Shown here: positions 39,818-50,502 of the stretch, piece after piece | How the letters are laid out: each line of letters begins with the position of its first letter | Position numbering within the stretch: the first letter of the stretch is position 1 | Assembly (NCBI RefSeq): GCF_023094245.1 | Contig: NZ_JALMEW010000007.1 | Location: forward strand, 124,001-188,000 | Length of the DNA stretch: 64,000 bases | Source: Halomonas getboli | Lineage (GTDB): Bacteria > Pseudomonadota > Gammaproteobacteria > Pseudomonadales > Halomonadaceae | Reading direction: 5' to 3' | The notes under the pieces: model-generated | Told to the model about the DNA's origin: nothing | Database searches by the model: none | What the model saw: only the letters and a program-made list of their open reading frames with translations | Translations under genes and position numbers: made by a program

Positions 39818-40798
39818 TCAGGCCGGGAGGCGGGCCGGGTCGTTGAACGGGCTGATCGGTCGTTCGCCGGACAGCGCCAGGCGCAGATTGTCCACCGCGC
39901 GACGGGCCATGGCGTGGCGGGTCTCGTGGGTCGCCGAGCCGATATGCGGCAGCGCCACCACGTTGGCCATATGGGACAGCGGCGAGTCGGCCGGCAGCGG
40001 CTCCCGTTCGAAGACGTCGAGCCCGGCGGCGCGGATGCGTCCGGCATTCAGCGCCTCGATCAGCGCCGTCTCGTCGACCACCTTGCCGCGGGCGATATTG
40101 ATCAGGATCGCCGAGTCGCGCATCAGCCCGAGCTCGCGCTGGCCGATCAGGCGTTCGGTCTCGGCGCTCAGCGGCACGGTCACGCAGACGAAGTCGGCCT
40201 CGGCGAGTAGCTCGTCCAGCTCGCGGCGCCGTGCGCCGAGCTCCTCCTCGAGCGCCGGCTTCGGCGAGGCGTTGGAATAGAGAATGCGCATGCCGAAGCC
40301 CAGGGCGCCGCGCCTGGCGATGGCGGCGCCGATGCGCCCCATGCCGACCATGCCCAGGGTCTTGCCGTGCACGTCGCTGCCGTAGTGGGCCTCGCCGATG
40401 CTGGCCTGCCAGTCGCCGCGGCGGATGAGGTCGGCCAGCTCCATGGCGCGGCGCGCCGTGGCCATGATCAGCAGGAAGCCGGTGTCGGCGGTGGTCTCGG
40501 TGAGCACGTCCGGGGTGTGGCACAGCTGGATGTCGCGCCGCGTCAGCTCCTCGACCGGATAGGCGTCTACCCCCACCGAGACGCTGGAGATCGTCTCCAG
40601 CTGCGGGGCGGCATCCAGGATCTCGGCGGTGATCTTCTGGCCGGCGCCGAGCAGCCCGTGGGCCTCGCTCAGGGCGGCGCGGAAGGCCGGATCGTCGAGG
40701 TCATCCAGATGGCCGAAGTCTTCGACGTGGAAGTCGCGTTTCAACTCGGCGAGCAGGTCCTCGGGGAGGGGGCGATAGACGACGATACGCTTCTGCAT
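39818..40798 (-). CDS. GhrB-like D-isomer-specific 2-hydroxyacid dehydrogenase (2-ketogluconate/hydroxypyruvate reductase)
   Basis: The 326-residue NAD(P) enzyme has GKTLGMVGMGRIGAAIARR (Rossmann), SVSVGVDAYPVEELTRRDIQLCHTPDVLTE, the catalytic Arg in LINIARGKVVDE, Glu in AAGLDVFEREPL and His in LPHIGSATHETR. It is closest in pattern to GhrB/TkrA, which reduces 2-ketogluconate, hydroxypyruvate and glyoxylate. AAGGAG precedes the ATG. It lies 10 bp after the sugar kinase gene in the LacI-controlled operon and could supply gluconate or glycerate from keto acids. Confidence 0.87.
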   Translation of the reverse strand: MQKRIVVYRPLPEDLLAELKRDFHVEDFGHLDDLDDPAFRAALSEAHGLLGAGQKITAEILDAAPQLETISSVSVGVDAYPVEELTRRDIQLCHTPDVLTETTADTGFLLIMATARRAMELADLIRRGDWQASIGEAHYGSDVHGKTLGMVGMGRIGAAIARRGALGFGMRILYSNASPKPALEEELGARRRELDELLAEADFVCVTVPLSAETERLIGQRELGLMRDSAILINIARGKVVDETALIEALNAGRIRAAGLDVFEREPLPADSPLSHMANVVALPHIGSATHETRHAMARRAVDNLRLALSGERPISPFNDPARLPA

Positions 40799-40808
40799 GG
40801 GAATCTCC

Positions 40809-41792
40809 TTATTCCGGCATGGTCGGCCGGGCTTCGAGTTCGGTGAGGCGTTCACGGCAGGGCAGCCCTTCCATATCACCCCGGACCTGCACGGCGAGGG
40901 CGCCGATCAGGTTGCCGCGCTGCAGCGCCTCATGTGCTGAGAGACCATCGAGCAGGGCGCTGATCGTTCCGACCGCGAAGCCGTCGCCGGCGCCCACGGT
41001 GTCGACGACGTTGGCCACCGCCACGCCGGGCACCTCGAGGCTCGCTTCGTGCCCTCCGAGCGTACCACGGTAGTAGCTGCCTTCAGGCCCCAGCTTGATG
41101 ATCACCGCCCGGGCGCCGCGGTCGAGATAGAAGCCGGCGATGTCGTGGGGCGTGTCCAGGCCGGTCAGTCGGCGGCCCTCGGCCAGCCCGGGCAGCACCC
41201 AGTCGGCCTGGCCGGCCATGGCGTTGAGGGTGTCGCGCATCTCGGCCTCGCTGGCCCACAGCGACGGGCGCAGGTTGGGGTCGAAGGAGATGCTGGCGCC
41301 GGCCCGGCGGGCCTGATCGAGCATGTGCCAGGACAGCTCGCGGCAGCTCGCCGAGAGGGCCGGAGGGATGCCGGTGGCATGCAGATGTCGGGCGGCGGTG
41401 AAGTCCACCGCCCGGGCATCCTCCGGCGACAGCCGGCTGGCGGCGCTGCCGCGGCGGAAATACTCGACGTGCGGGTCGGCGCCGCCTTCGGCGCGCTCCT
41501 TGAAGATCAGTCCGGTGGCGGCCTCCGGGTCGCGGGCCAGGTGTCGGCAGTCCAGCCCCTCGGCCTCCAGGGTGCGGCGGATGTAGCGGCCGAAGGCGTC
41601 GTCGCCGACCCGGCTCAGCCAGCCGACGCCGAAGCCCAGCCGCGCCAGGCCGATGGCGACGTTGGTGTCGGCGCCGGCGATGCGGCGGCCGAAGGTCTCG
41701 ACGTCGGCCAGCTCGCCGGCGGCGTCGGCGACGAACAGGGTCATGGCCTCGCCGAAGGCGAGAATCTCGGGGCTGGGGGAGGACGTGGTCAT
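40809..41792 (-). CDS. PfkB-family sugar kinase, 2-keto-3-deoxygluconate kinase-like
   Basis: The 327-residue ribokinase-fold protein begins ILAFGEAMTLFVADAAGEL and has AGADTNVAIGLARLG, DPNLRPSLW, and the PfkB end signature VVDTVGAGDGFAVGT with the catalytic Asp. Sequence pattern and operon context (GhrB-like reductase, HAD phosphatase) fit phosphorylation of 2-keto-3-deoxygluconate or 2-ketogluconate. GGAGA lies upstream of the ATG. A LacI operator (41814-41831) stands about 22 bp upstream of the start, so the whole operon should be repressible. Confidence 0.87.
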   Translation of the reverse strand: MTTSSPSPEILAFGEAMTLFVADAAGELADVETFGRRIAGADTNVAIGLARLGFGVGWLSRVGDDAFGRYIRRTLEAEGLDCRHLARDPEAATGLIFKERAEGGADPHVEYFRRGSAASRLSPEDARAVDFTAARHLHATGIPPALSASCRELSWHMLDQARRAGASISFDPNLRPSLWASEAEMRDTLNAMAGQADWVLPGLAEGRRLTGLDTPHDIAGFYLDRGARAVIIKLGPEGSYYRGTLGGHEASLEVPGVAVANVVDTVGAGDGFAVGTISALLDGLSAHEALQRGNLIGALAVQVRGDMEGLPCRERLTELEARPTMPE

Positions 41793-41813
41793 CGGCGAAC
41801 TCTCCTGAAGTGT

Positions 41814-41831
41814 AATGGGAACGTTACCATT
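41814..41831. promoter_or_regulatory. LacI-family operator in front of the kinase operon
   Basis: AATGGGAACGTTACCATT is an 18-bp palindrome with one mismatch, centred on ACGT as usual for LacI/GalR operators. It is nearly identical to the site at 42904. Confidence 0.85.
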
Positions 41832-41867
41832 CGAGCGCACAGGCCGTCGCTCGACGGGGCGATGGGA

Positions 41868-42887
41868 TCAGCGGCGGGTCGAGCCGCGGGGAATCAGGGT
41901 CGGCGAGAAGCGGACCTGGCGGGGCGGGCGCCGAGCATCGGCCTGGCGCTCCAGCAGGCTGTCCATGGCGGCCCGGCCGATCGCCTCGGTGGGCTGGGCG
42001 AGGGTGGTGATGCCGGGGCCGACCATTCCGCACCAGTCGAGCTCGTCGATGCCCATCAGGCCGGTGGTGCCGAGGGTGTCGCCGCGGGCCTGCAGCACCC
42101 GGGTCACCGCCAGGGTGACGTTGCCGTTGGCGCACAGCACGGCCTTGGGGGCGTGCGATGGGCGGTCGAGGAAGCCGGCGATGGCTCGCTCCAGCGCCGG
42201 GGCATCATCCAATGCCAGGCAGCAGGTCTCGCCCTGTAGGCCGTCGGCATCGAGGCGCTCGCGGAAGCGTTCCAGGCGCTGCTGACGCGAGCTGGCGCGC
42301 TCCGGCGGCTCACTGACGTAGAGCAGTTCGCCATAGCCCTGCCTCCGCAGGTGGTCCAGGGCCGCGTCGATGGCCTGGTCGTTGTCGAGGCCGACCATGT
42401 CCGCCGCGAGATCGTCCAGCGCGCGATCTAGCAGCACCAGCGGGGCGTTCCGCTCGGCCAGGGCCGCGAGCGCCTCGCCGGGGTGCCCGGCGACGTTGAG
42501 CACCAGGCCTTCGACGCGGTACGACGCCAGCAGCGCCAGGTGCTCGCGCGCCTGGTCGGCATCGTTGTCGGTGTTGCAGACCATCAGCGAGAAGCCGTGG
42601 GCGCGGCAGGCCTGCTCGACCCCGTGCATCACCGCCACCGAGAAGGGGTTGCGGATGTCGGCGACCAGCATGCCGATCAGCCCCGACTGACCGCCCTTGA
42701 GGCCGCGGGCGATGCGGTTGGGCCGGTAGCCGAGCCGCTCGGCGCTGGCGGCGATGCGCTGCTGCATGGCGGTCGACAGCCGGCTGCGCTCATCGCCGAA
42801 ATAGCGCGAGACGCTGGTCTTGGAGACGCCGGCGTCGCGGGCGACTTCCAGCAGAGTGGCAGAGCCTCGGCGTGTGGTAGCGGTCAT
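41868..42887 (-). CDS. LacI-family transcriptional regulator of the sugar-acid operon
   Basis: The 339-residue protein has the LacI HTH (ATLLEVARDAGVSKTSVSRYFGDERSRLSTAMQQRI), hinge (LGYRPNRIARGLK) and a periplasmic-binding-like effector domain. Near-identical operators lie 17 bp upstream of its own start and just before the kinase gene, so it should repress both. The effector may be gluconate, 2-ketogluconate or a KDG-type acid (inference). Confidence 0.92.
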   Translation of the reverse strand: MTATTRRGSATLLEVARDAGVSKTSVSRYFGDERSRLSTAMQQRIAASAERLGYRPNRIARGLKGGQSGLIGMLVADIRNPFSVAVMHGVEQACRAHGFSLMVCNTDNDADQAREHLALLASYRVEGLVLNVAGHPGEALAALAERNAPLVLLDRALDDLAADMVGLDNDQAIDAALDHLRRQGYGELLYVSEPPERASSRQQRLERFRERLDADGLQGETCCLALDDAPALERAIAGFLDRPSHAPKAVLCANGNVTLAVTRVLQARGDTLGTTGLMGIDELDWCGMVGPGITTLAQPTEAIGRAAMDSLLERQADARRPPRQVRFSPTLIPRGSTRR

Positions 42888-42903
42888 GGAGGGCGTCACG
42901 AAA

Positions 42904-42921
42904 AATGGGAACGTTCCCATT
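42904..42921. promoter_or_regulatory. LacI-family operator in front of the lacI-type gene
   Basis: AATGGGAACGTTCCCATT is a perfect 18-bp palindrome 17 bp upstream of the regulator start, indicating autoregulation. Confidence 0.9.
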
Positions 42922-42982
42922 CTCGTGTCAAGCCGAGCGATATGGCAAGCCAGGCGGCGTTAGACCATGGTGGGCAGGGGGC

Positions 42983-43669
42983 TCAGGCGTGCGACAGCGA
43001 GCGCTGGCGGTCGTGCTCCAGGCGGGCGATCACGGTGGGCAGCTGGAACATGCTGGTGATCATGATGGCGCCTTCCGGGGTTTCCTCGGCGTCCGGGAAG
43101 CGGTTGAGGTGAATGACCGTCATGCCGGCGTTCAGCGCCGCCTGGACGCCGACCAGCGCATCGTCGATGGCCACGCAGTCCTCGGGGGTATAGCCCAGCA
43201 GGGCCGCGGCGTGACGATACAGGCAGGGATCGGGCTTCCAGCACTGGGCCTCGTAGGCGCTGAACAGGTGCTCGCCGAACACCGCTTCGAGATTGGTGGC
43301 GAGCAGCGAGGTGCGGATCTTGTTGACCGGTCCGTTGGAGACCACGCCCATGGGGTGGCCGGTCAGGGCGGCCAGCGCTTCGGTGGCGCCGGTGATCGGC
43401 GTCAGGTCGGTGGCCAGGCGGCGGTTGAGGTTGGCGCGCATGTCGCGCTCCAGCACGTCGAGATGGTCCGGATCGACGGCGCCGTGGCGTCGCTCCAGCT
43501 CGGCGACGATATGGCGGAAGCGTGCGCCGCGGAACTCTCCGACGTAGTCGCTGGCCTGGAAGGGGAGTCCCGCGGCGGTCAGGCTGGCCTCCATCTCGGC
43601 GGCGAGCAGGGGCTCGCTGTCGACCAGGGTGCCGTCGCAATCGAAGAGTAGGCAGAGTGGGCGGGCCAT
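42983..43669 (-). CDS. HAD-IA phosphatase, paralogue of the product of the gene at 39115
   Basis: The 228-residue protein shows LLFDCDGTLVDSE (motif I), VVSNGPVNK (motif II), CWKPDPCLY (Lys) and CVAIDDALVGVQAA (motif IV). It is clearly paralogous to the HAD protein at the other end of this block. It lies upstream of the lacI-type gene on the same strand but before the operator, so it is probably expressed separately. The substrate is likely a sugar phosphate. I chose ATG 43669 over a GTG directly before it. Confidence 0.85.
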   Translation of the reverse strand: MARPLCLLFDCDGTLVDSEPLLAAEMEASLTAAGLPFQASDYVGEFRGARFRHIVAELERRHGAVDPDHLDVLERDMRANLNRRLATDLTPITGATEALAALTGHPMGVVSNGPVNKIRTSLLATNLEAVFGEHLFSAYEAQCWKPDPCLYRHAAALLGYTPEDCVAIDDALVGVQAALNAGMTVIHLNRFPDAEETPEGAIMITSMFQLPTVIARLEHDRQRSLSHA

Positions 43670-43802
43670 CACCGGTAACCTCGCGGGCGTGTCATTCGGC
43701 TTTAACGCTATTGTGTCACATCGGCAGCGTTCGCCTTTAGTTTAAGACCATTTTCGCGACTTTGTGAACAGTGTTTTTCTATTCAGCATTGGTTGCACAA
43801 TT

Positions 43803-43851
43803 GAGGGGCGAGGGGCGAGGGGCGAGGGGCGAGGGGCGAGGGGCGAGGGGC
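43803..43851 (+). repeat. Tandem array of 7 exact GAGGGGC heptamers
   Basis: Forty-nine bases are seven perfect copies of GAGGGGC (equivalently GGGGCGA), followed by a degenerate unit GAAATGC and then a terminator hairpin. It lies between alsT and the HAD gene, both on the reverse strand. The unit has no stop codon in any frame. Confidence 0.95.
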
Positions 43852-43854
43852 GAA

Positions 43855-43884
43855 ATGCAAACGGCCCCGCATGAGCGGGGCCGT
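43855..43884 (-). terminator. Terminator of the amino-acid symporter gene
   Basis: ACGGCCCCGC (43861-43870), loop ATGA and GCGGGGCCGT (43875-43884). On the reverse strand it is followed by TTGCATTT. Confidence 0.8.
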
Positions 43885-43892
43885 GGGAGGCA

Positions 43893-45365
<1,473 letters not shown>

Positions 45366-45441
45366 CCGATAGTCTCCATATTGGCGTTATTCGCGGTGCG
45401 AGGGATTTAAGCAGGACGGAGGCGCGCTGTGATTTGACGCT

Positions 45442-45490
45442 ATGGTGCAGCCTGGCGCACCATGCGCCGCATCCAGTGCACCAGGGTGCA
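45442..45490. promoter_or_regulatory. Two GGTGCA/TGCACC palindromes between alsT and the HTH regulator
   Basis: ATGGTGC-N8-GCACCAT (45442-45463) and TGCACC-AG-GGTGCA (45477-45490) lie 40-85 bp upstream of the regulator start. The half-sites equal those of NtrC sites, but the spacings (8 and 2) differ from the NtrC spacing of 5. They may be the regulator's own operators. Confidence 0.5.
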
Positions 45491-45526
45491 CCATTTCAGG
45501 GCGACTGCCCGAGGAATCTCCACGAC

Positions 45527-46342
45527 ATGCATGATGACTTCGCGGCCAACCTGCGGCTGCTGTGCAGCTATTACCGCTCCATCGCCGAGGTCTGCCGCCG
45601 GCTCGACATCAACCGGGCCCAGTTCAACCGCTATCTCAGCGGCCGCTACAAGCCCGCCAGCAACACCATGCGCCGCATCTGCGACTTCTTCGGCGTCGAG
45701 GTCCACGAGATCCTGCTGCCTCACGACGAGTTCCGCGCGCTGGTGCGGCTGCGTCCGGCCCGGGACGGCGACCCCGTCGAGCGCGCGACGTCGCTCGGGC
45801 TGCCCGCCGCGCTGCTCGAACAGGGGCGCCAGGGACTATCGCGCTATCTCGGCTGCTACCACGAGTACTACATGGCGATGTCGCGGCCCGGCCAGGTGCT
45901 GTGCACCCTGGTGTGCCTCGAGCGGCGCGGCGAGGACGTGCTCTACCAGCGCACCGAGCGCATGCCGCCCCGCGCCGGCGGGCGCGTCTGGCACAACCGC
46001 TACCGCGGCGTGGCGCTGATGCTGACCGACCGCCTGTTCCTGGCCGATCACGAGTCGCTCAACGGCCACGAGATCACCCAGACCATCCTCTTCCCCAGCT
46101 TCAAGAGTCACGTGGCCCGGCTCACCGGCCTCAAGCTGGGCGTGGCCGACAGCAGCGAGCGCATGCCCTGCGGCGTGAGGGTGGTCTACGAGCGCATCGC
46201 CGACACGGTCAGCCCGCGCCAGGCGCTTTCGCACTGCGGCCTCTACGCCCCGGACGACCCCGCTCTTGATCCCGATGTCGTGGCGGCGATCCGCAACGAC
46301 ATCGCTCCCGGGGAGTGGCACTTCCGGGCGCGCTATTTCTGA
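45527..46342 (+). CDS. XRE-type HTH transcriptional regulator with unknown C-terminal domain
   Basis: The 271-residue protein has an N-terminal Cro/CI HTH (LRLLCSYYRSIAEVCRRLDINRAQFNRYLSGRYKPASNTMRRICDFFGV) and a C-terminal half of about 180 residues that I do not recognise. That half contains paired segments such as YLGCYHEYYMAMSRPGQVLCTLVC and VWHNRYRGVALML. GAGGA lies 11 nt before ATG 45527. An in-frame codon at 45434 would cover the palindromes. Divergent orientation to alsT suggests it regulates amino-acid uptake. Confidence 0.75.
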   Translation: MHDDFAANLRLLCSYYRSIAEVCRRLDINRAQFNRYLSGRYKPASNTMRRICDFFGVEVHEILLPHDEFRALVRLRPARDGDPVERATSLGLPAALLEQGRQGLSRYLGCYHEYYMAMSRPGQVLCTLVCLERRGEDVLYQRTERMPPRAGGRVWHNRYRGVALMLTDRLFLADHESLNGHEITQTILFPSFKSHVARLTGLKLGVADSSERMPCGVRVVYERIADTVSPRQALSHCGLYAPDDPALDPDVVAAIRNDIAPGEWHFRARYF

Positions 46343-46360
46343 GCCGGATGAGGCCGGCGC

Positions 46361-47740
46361 TCAGATCCGCCCCAGCAGCTGCCACCACAGGTAGTCCAGC
46401 GGCCACAGCAGCGCCAGGCTGAGCACGGCCATGATCAGGCACACCCGGGCCCCGCTGCTGAGCGGCAGCCGCGCCGCCAGCAGTCCGACCACCAGCGGTG
46501 GCGCCTGGTAGGGCAGCAGGATGGTCGAGAAGCCCACCACCTGGGTCATGGTCACCGCCTCCGGCGACCAGCCGGTGATGGCGGCGATCTCGGGGGACAG
46601 CGGCGTCAGCACCGCGGGCACGCCGGGTAGCGTCAGGAAGGTGCCGAGCGCCATCGCCAGTCCGCCGAGCAGGCCGAAGGTCGTGGCGTCGCCGGCGCCG
46701 TTCAGGGGCAGCGCGGCCAGCAGCACATGGGCGACCCGTTCGCCCAGCCCGCTGTGGTAGGCCAGCGCGCCCAGGCTGACGATGCCGGCGACATAGAACA
46801 GCGACTCCATGTTCAGCGACGACAGCGGCCGGTCGGGCATCAGGCCGCTGCCGGGGAACAGGCACACCAGCGCCGCCGCGAGGCCTATCCAGGCCGGCGA
46901 GATGCCGTGCCAGGCGTCGCTGCCCCACAGTGCCACCGCCAGGATCAGCAGTACGGCCAGGCTGCGCGCCGGCCGGGCCAGGGGCGGGGCGGCGGCATCC
47001 CGCATCGTCGCCACGGGCGCGCGGTCCGGATAGAGCCGTAGGATCACGGCGATCAGGATCAGGGTCTTGAGCAGCCCCAGCACCGGGAAATGCAGCCACA
47101 GGTAAGCGCTGTAGGTGGGCGGCGCCCCGAGCACCGCCTCGCTGGCGCCCATCAGCACGTTGTTGGGCACGTTGGCCGGCAGGATGGCGTAGGTGGGCAG
47201 GAAGGTGCCCATCATGCCGCCGAGGATCAGCCCGGTGCGGCCCGGGCGCCCCTCGTCGTAGCCGAGCTGGTCGGCCAGGGTCGAAAGGATCGGCACCATC
47301 AGCACGATGCGCCCCATGCCGGAAGGCATGACGAAGGCCATCGCCACCCCCAGCGCGATCACGCCCGCCACCGCCCCGGGATAGGAGCCGGTGAGCCGGG
47401 CTCCGACGCGCCGGGCGACCTGCGTGCCGAGCCCGGTGTGCTGGATCGCCGCGCCGATCACCAGGCCCGAGAACACCAGCCAGGTGGCCGCCGAGGCGAA
47501 GCCGGCGAAGATCGTCTCGGCCTCCGCCACGCCGGCGACCGTGCACAGGGTGAAGAACACCAGCGCCGTCAGCCACTGGGGCAGCCAGCCCGTCGCCCAC
47601 AGGGCGATCGACAGCACGATCACGCTGGCCGCCCGGGTCATCGGTGCGGCCGTAGGCAAGATCAGCAGGAAGGCGGCCACCGCGAGGATGGCGATCAGAC
47701 TGGCGAGATGGCGCGGGGCGGGGCGAAAGGCGGCGGGCAT
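46361..47740 (-). CDS. SLC13-family (DASS/citrate-type) membrane transporter
   Basis: The 459-residue protein has about 11-12 hydrophobic segments. SVIVLSIALWATGWLPQWLTALVFF in the first half, MPSGMGRIVLMVPI, and LTLPGVPAVLTPLSPEIAAITG in the second half match the SLC13/DASS arrangement of anion:sodium symporters for dicarboxylates or sulfate. The usual SNT motifs are weakly kept (MPSGMG). The substrate is open. It is convergent with the HTH gene and a single unit. Confidence 0.82.
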   Translation of the reverse strand: MPAAFRPAPRHLASLIAILAVAAFLLILPTAAPMTRAASVIVLSIALWATGWLPQWLTALVFFTLCTVAGVAEAETIFAGFASAATWLVFSGLVIGAAIQHTGLGTQVARRVGARLTGSYPGAVAGVIALGVAMAFVMPSGMGRIVLMVPILSTLADQLGYDEGRPGRTGLILGGMMGTFLPTYAILPANVPNNVLMGASEAVLGAPPTYSAYLWLHFPVLGLLKTLILIAVILRLYPDRAPVATMRDAAAPPLARPARSLAVLLILAVALWGSDAWHGISPAWIGLAAALVCLFPGSGLMPDRPLSSLNMESLFYVAGIVSLGALAYHSGLGERVAHVLLAALPLNGAGDATTFGLLGGLAMALGTFLTLPGVPAVLTPLSPEIAAITGWSPEAVTMTQVVGFSTILLPYQAPPLVVGLLAARLPLSSGARVCLIMAVLSLALLWPLDYLWWQLLGRI

Positions 47741-47814
47741 GGCGGCTCCGGGCGAGGGCAGAGCGGCGAGATTAGCAGGCGAATGAGCCGCCGCTCAAAC
47801 CGTGGGCCGGTCCG

Positions 47815-48123
47815 TCAGCGCGCGTGGCGGCCGCAGTTCTCGCGATAGGCCGGGGCGTCGGCGCCCAGGGCCAGCTGCTCGGTGACGGTGTTGTAGTAGA
47901 ACGGCAGGGCGGGGCGGTCGGCGCGCACGGCGTCGCCGCACAGGCCGTAGCCCTTGTTCACCTCGAGCAGGCGCTCGATCTCGACGTCATCCTGAGCGTC
48001 GAGGCGCTCGGCGATACGGGCGGCGATCTGGTCGTTGCGATCGTTGTCGGCCATCCACTGGCCGCCGAAGATCAGGCCGCCGACGAGCAGGATGGCGACC
48101 ACGGGAATCCACAGATTGTGCAT
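47815..48123 (-). CDS. Small membrane-anchored hypothetical protein
   Basis: I do not recognise this 102-residue protein. It has an N-terminal membrane helix (LWIPVVAILLVGGLIFGGQWM), an acidic helical stretch (IAARIAERLDAQDDVEIERLLEVN) and a tail with two Cys (YGLCGDAV and ENCGRHAR) that might form a periplasmic disulfide. It lies 52 bp behind fba on the same strand and could be the last gene of the epd-pgk-fba unit. Confidence 0.65.
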   Translation of the reverse strand: MHNLWIPVVAILLVGGLIFGGQWMADNDRNDQIAARIAERLDAQDDVEIERLLEVNKGYGLCGDAVRADRPALPFYYNTVTEQLALGADAPAYRENCGRHAR

Positions 48124-48175
48124 GGCGGGGCTCGCATGATGCCCGCCGGCACGGGGGCCGGCGGGGCGGGGACGC

Positions 48176-49240
48176 TTACTTGACGCGCGGGGCCAGTTCG
48201 CCGCGCTCGTAGCGCAGGAACATCTCTTCCAGGTTGATCGGCTTGATCTTGCTCGCCTGGCCGGCGGTGCCGAAGGCCTCGTAGCGGGCCTTGCAGACCT
48301 CCTTCATGGCCGCGGTGCTGACCTTGAGGAACTTGCGCGGGTCGAACTCGGCCGGGTTCTCGGCCAGGAAGCGGCGCACCGCGCCGGTGGAGGCCAGGCG
48401 CAGGTCGGTGTCGATGTTGACCTTGCGCACGCCGTGCTTGATGCCCTCGACGATCTCCTCGACCGGCACGCCGTAGGTCTCGGGGATGGCGCCGCCGAAC
48501 TCGTTGATCACCTCGAGCCATTCCTGCGGCACGGAGGAGGAGCCGTGCATCACCAGATGGGTCTCCGGGATGCGGGCGTGGATCTCCTTGATGCGCTGGA
48601 TGGAAAGGGTGTCGCCGGTGGGCGGCTGGGTGAACTTGTAGGCGCCGTGGCTGGTGCCGATGGCGATCGCCAGGGCGTCGACGTGGGTGGCCTTGACGAA
48701 CTCGGCGGCTTCTTCCGGGTCGGTGAGCAGCTGGTCGTGGTCGAGCTTGCCCTCGGCGCCGACGCCGTCTTCCTCGCCGGCCATGCCGGTTTCCAGGCTA
48801 CCCAGGCAGCCCAGCTCGCCCTCGACGGAGACGCCGCAGGCGTGGGCCATCTCGACGGTGCGACGGGTGACGTCGACGTTGTAGGCGTAGTCGGTCGGGG
48901 TCTTGCCGTCGGTGCCCAGCGAGCCGTCCATCATCACCGAGGAGAAGCCCAGCTGAATGGAGCGCTGGCACACCGCGGGGCTGGTGCCGTGGTCCTGGTG
49001 CATGACCACCGGGATGTGCGGGAATTCCTCGACGGCGGCCAGGATCAGGTGGCGCAGGAAGGGCGCACCGGCGTACTTGCGGGCGCCGGCGGAGGCCTGG
49101 ACGATGACCGGGGAGTCGGTCTCGTCGGCGGCTTCCATGATGGCGCGCATCTGCTCGAGGTTGTTGACGTTGAACGCCGGGATGCCGTAGCCGTGCTCGG
49201 CGGCGTGGTCCAGCATCTGGCGCATGCTGATCAGTGCCAT
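48176..49240 (-). CDS. fba: Class II fructose-bisphosphate aldolase
   Basis: The 354-residue, zinc-dependent aldolase interconverts fructose-1,6-bisphosphate with DHAP and GAP. It shows [15 protein letters not shown] (Asp and His ligands), [28 protein letters not shown] (His ligand) and [14 protein letters not shown] (His ligand and phosphate site). The pattern is of the class IIB/Calvin-cycle subtype, as in pseudomonads, rather than the E. coli FbaA subtype. Gene order epd-pgk-fba is the classical glycolytic/gluconeogenic cluster. Confidence 0.94.
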   Translation of the reverse strand: MALISMRQMLDHAAEHGYGIPAFNVNNLEQMRAIMEAADETDSPVIVQASAGARKYAGAPFLRHLILAAVEEFPHIPVVMHQDHGTSPAVCQRSIQLGFSSVMMDGSLGTDGKTPTDYAYNVDVTRRTVEMAHACGVSVEGELGCLGSLETGMAGEEDGVGAEGKLDHDQLLTDPEEAAEFVKATHVDALAIAIGTSHGAYKFTQPPTGDTLSIQRIKEIHARIPETHLVMHGSSSVPQEWLEVINEFGGAIPETYGVPVEEIVEGIKHGVRKVNIDTDLRLASTGAVRRFLAENPAEFDPRKFLKVSTAAMKEVCKARYEAFGTAGQASKIKPINLEEMFLRYERGELAPRVK

Positions 49241-49301
49241 GAAGTCACCCTTTGTTGTGTGAGGCGGCGCGCCGCGCCGCCTGCGTCGCAGTATTGATCG
49301 G

Positions 49302-50465
49302 TTATTTAGCGGCGGCTTCGAGGGCCGCGACCGCCGGCAGCACCTTGCCCTCGACGTACTCGAGGAAGGCGCCGCCGCCGGTGGAGATGTAGGAGACCCG
49401 ATCGGCGATGCCGTACTTGTCGATGGCCGCCAGGGTGTCGCCGCCGCCGGCGATGGAGAAGCCGTCGCTCTCGGCGATGGCGTAGGACAGCGCCTCGGTG
49501 CCGTGGCCGAACTGGTCGATCTCGAACACGCCGACCGGGCCGTTCCACAGGATGGTGCCCGCGGCCTTGAGCTGCTCGCCGAGCCTGGCGGCGGTGTCCG
49601 GGCCGATGTCGAGGATCATCTCGTCGTCATTCACCTGGTCGACCGGCTTGGTCACCGCGGTGGCGGCGTCGGAGAACTCGGTGGCCACCACCACGTCGGA
49701 GGGCAGCGGGATCTCGACCTTGTCCATCAGCGCCTTGGCGGCGTCGACCAGGTCGGCCTCGTGCAGCGACTTGCCGACGTTGTAGCCGGCCGCGGCGATG
49801 AAGGTGTTGGCGATGCCGCCGCCGACGATGATGCGGTCGCACTTCTCGGACAGCGCGTTGAGCACCTCGAGCTTTGTGGAGACCTTGGAGCCGCCGACGA
49901 TGGCGGTCATCGGGCGCTTGGGCGTGGCCAGCGCTTTCTCCAGCGCCTCGAGCTCGCGGGCCAGCAGCGGGCCGGCGCAGGCGTCGGGGGCGAAGCGCGC
50001 CACGCCATGGGTCGAGGCCTGGGCACGGTGGGCGGTGCCGAAGGCATCCATCACGTAGACGTCGCACAGCGCGGCGTAGGCCTTGGCCAGCGCCTCGTCG
50101 TCCTTCTTCTCGCCCTTGTTGAAGCGCACGTTCTCGAGCAGCACGACCTCGCCGGCCTCGAAGGCGGGGGCCGTGTCCAGATAGTCCTCGACCAGGCGCA
50201 CTGGGCGCCCGAGCAGGCCGGCGAGATGCTCGGCCACCGGCGCCAGGGAGAACTCCTCGGCTGGCTCGCCCTCGGTGGGACGGCCCAGGTGGCTCATCAG
50301 CATCACCTTGGCACCGGCCTCGATGGCCGCCTGGATGGTCGGCAGGGCGGCCCGCAGGCGGGCGTCGCTGGTCACCTGGCCGTTCTTGACGGGCACGTTC
50401 AGGTCCTCGCGGATCAGCACTCGCTTACCGTCGAGGTCGAGGTCGGTCATCTTGCGCACGTTCAT
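49302..50465 (-). CDS. pgk: Phosphoglycerate kinase
   Basis: The 387-residue monomeric kinase exchanges phosphate between 1,3-bisphosphoglycerate and ADP. It shows [16 protein letters not shown] (substrate-binding signature), [56 protein letters not shown] and the C-terminal ATP loop [17 protein letters not shown]. It lies 37 bp behind epd and 61 bp before fba, in one operon. Confidence 0.97.
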   Translation of the reverse strand: MNVRKMTDLDLDGKRVLIREDLNVPVKNGQVTSDARLRAALPTIQAAIEAGAKVMLMSHLGRPTEGEPAEEFSLAPVAEHLAGLLGRPVRLVEDYLDTAPAFEAGEVVLLENVRFNKGEKKDDEALAKAYAALCDVYVMDAFGTAHRAQASTHGVARFAPDACAGPLLARELEALEKALATPKRPMTAIVGGSKVSTKLEVLNALSEKCDRIIVGGGIANTFIAAAGYNVGKSLHEADLVDAAKALMDKVEIPLPSDVVVATEFSDAATAVTKPVDQVNDDEMILDIGPDTAARLGEQLKAAGTILWNGPVGVFEIDQFGHGTEALSYAIAESDGFSIAGGGDTLAAIDKYGIADRVSYISTGGGAFLEYVEGKVLPAVAALEAAAK

Positions 50466-50502
50466 GGAAGCAGATTCCTCGTCTGGGGAAGCCGAAGGGG
50501 GC

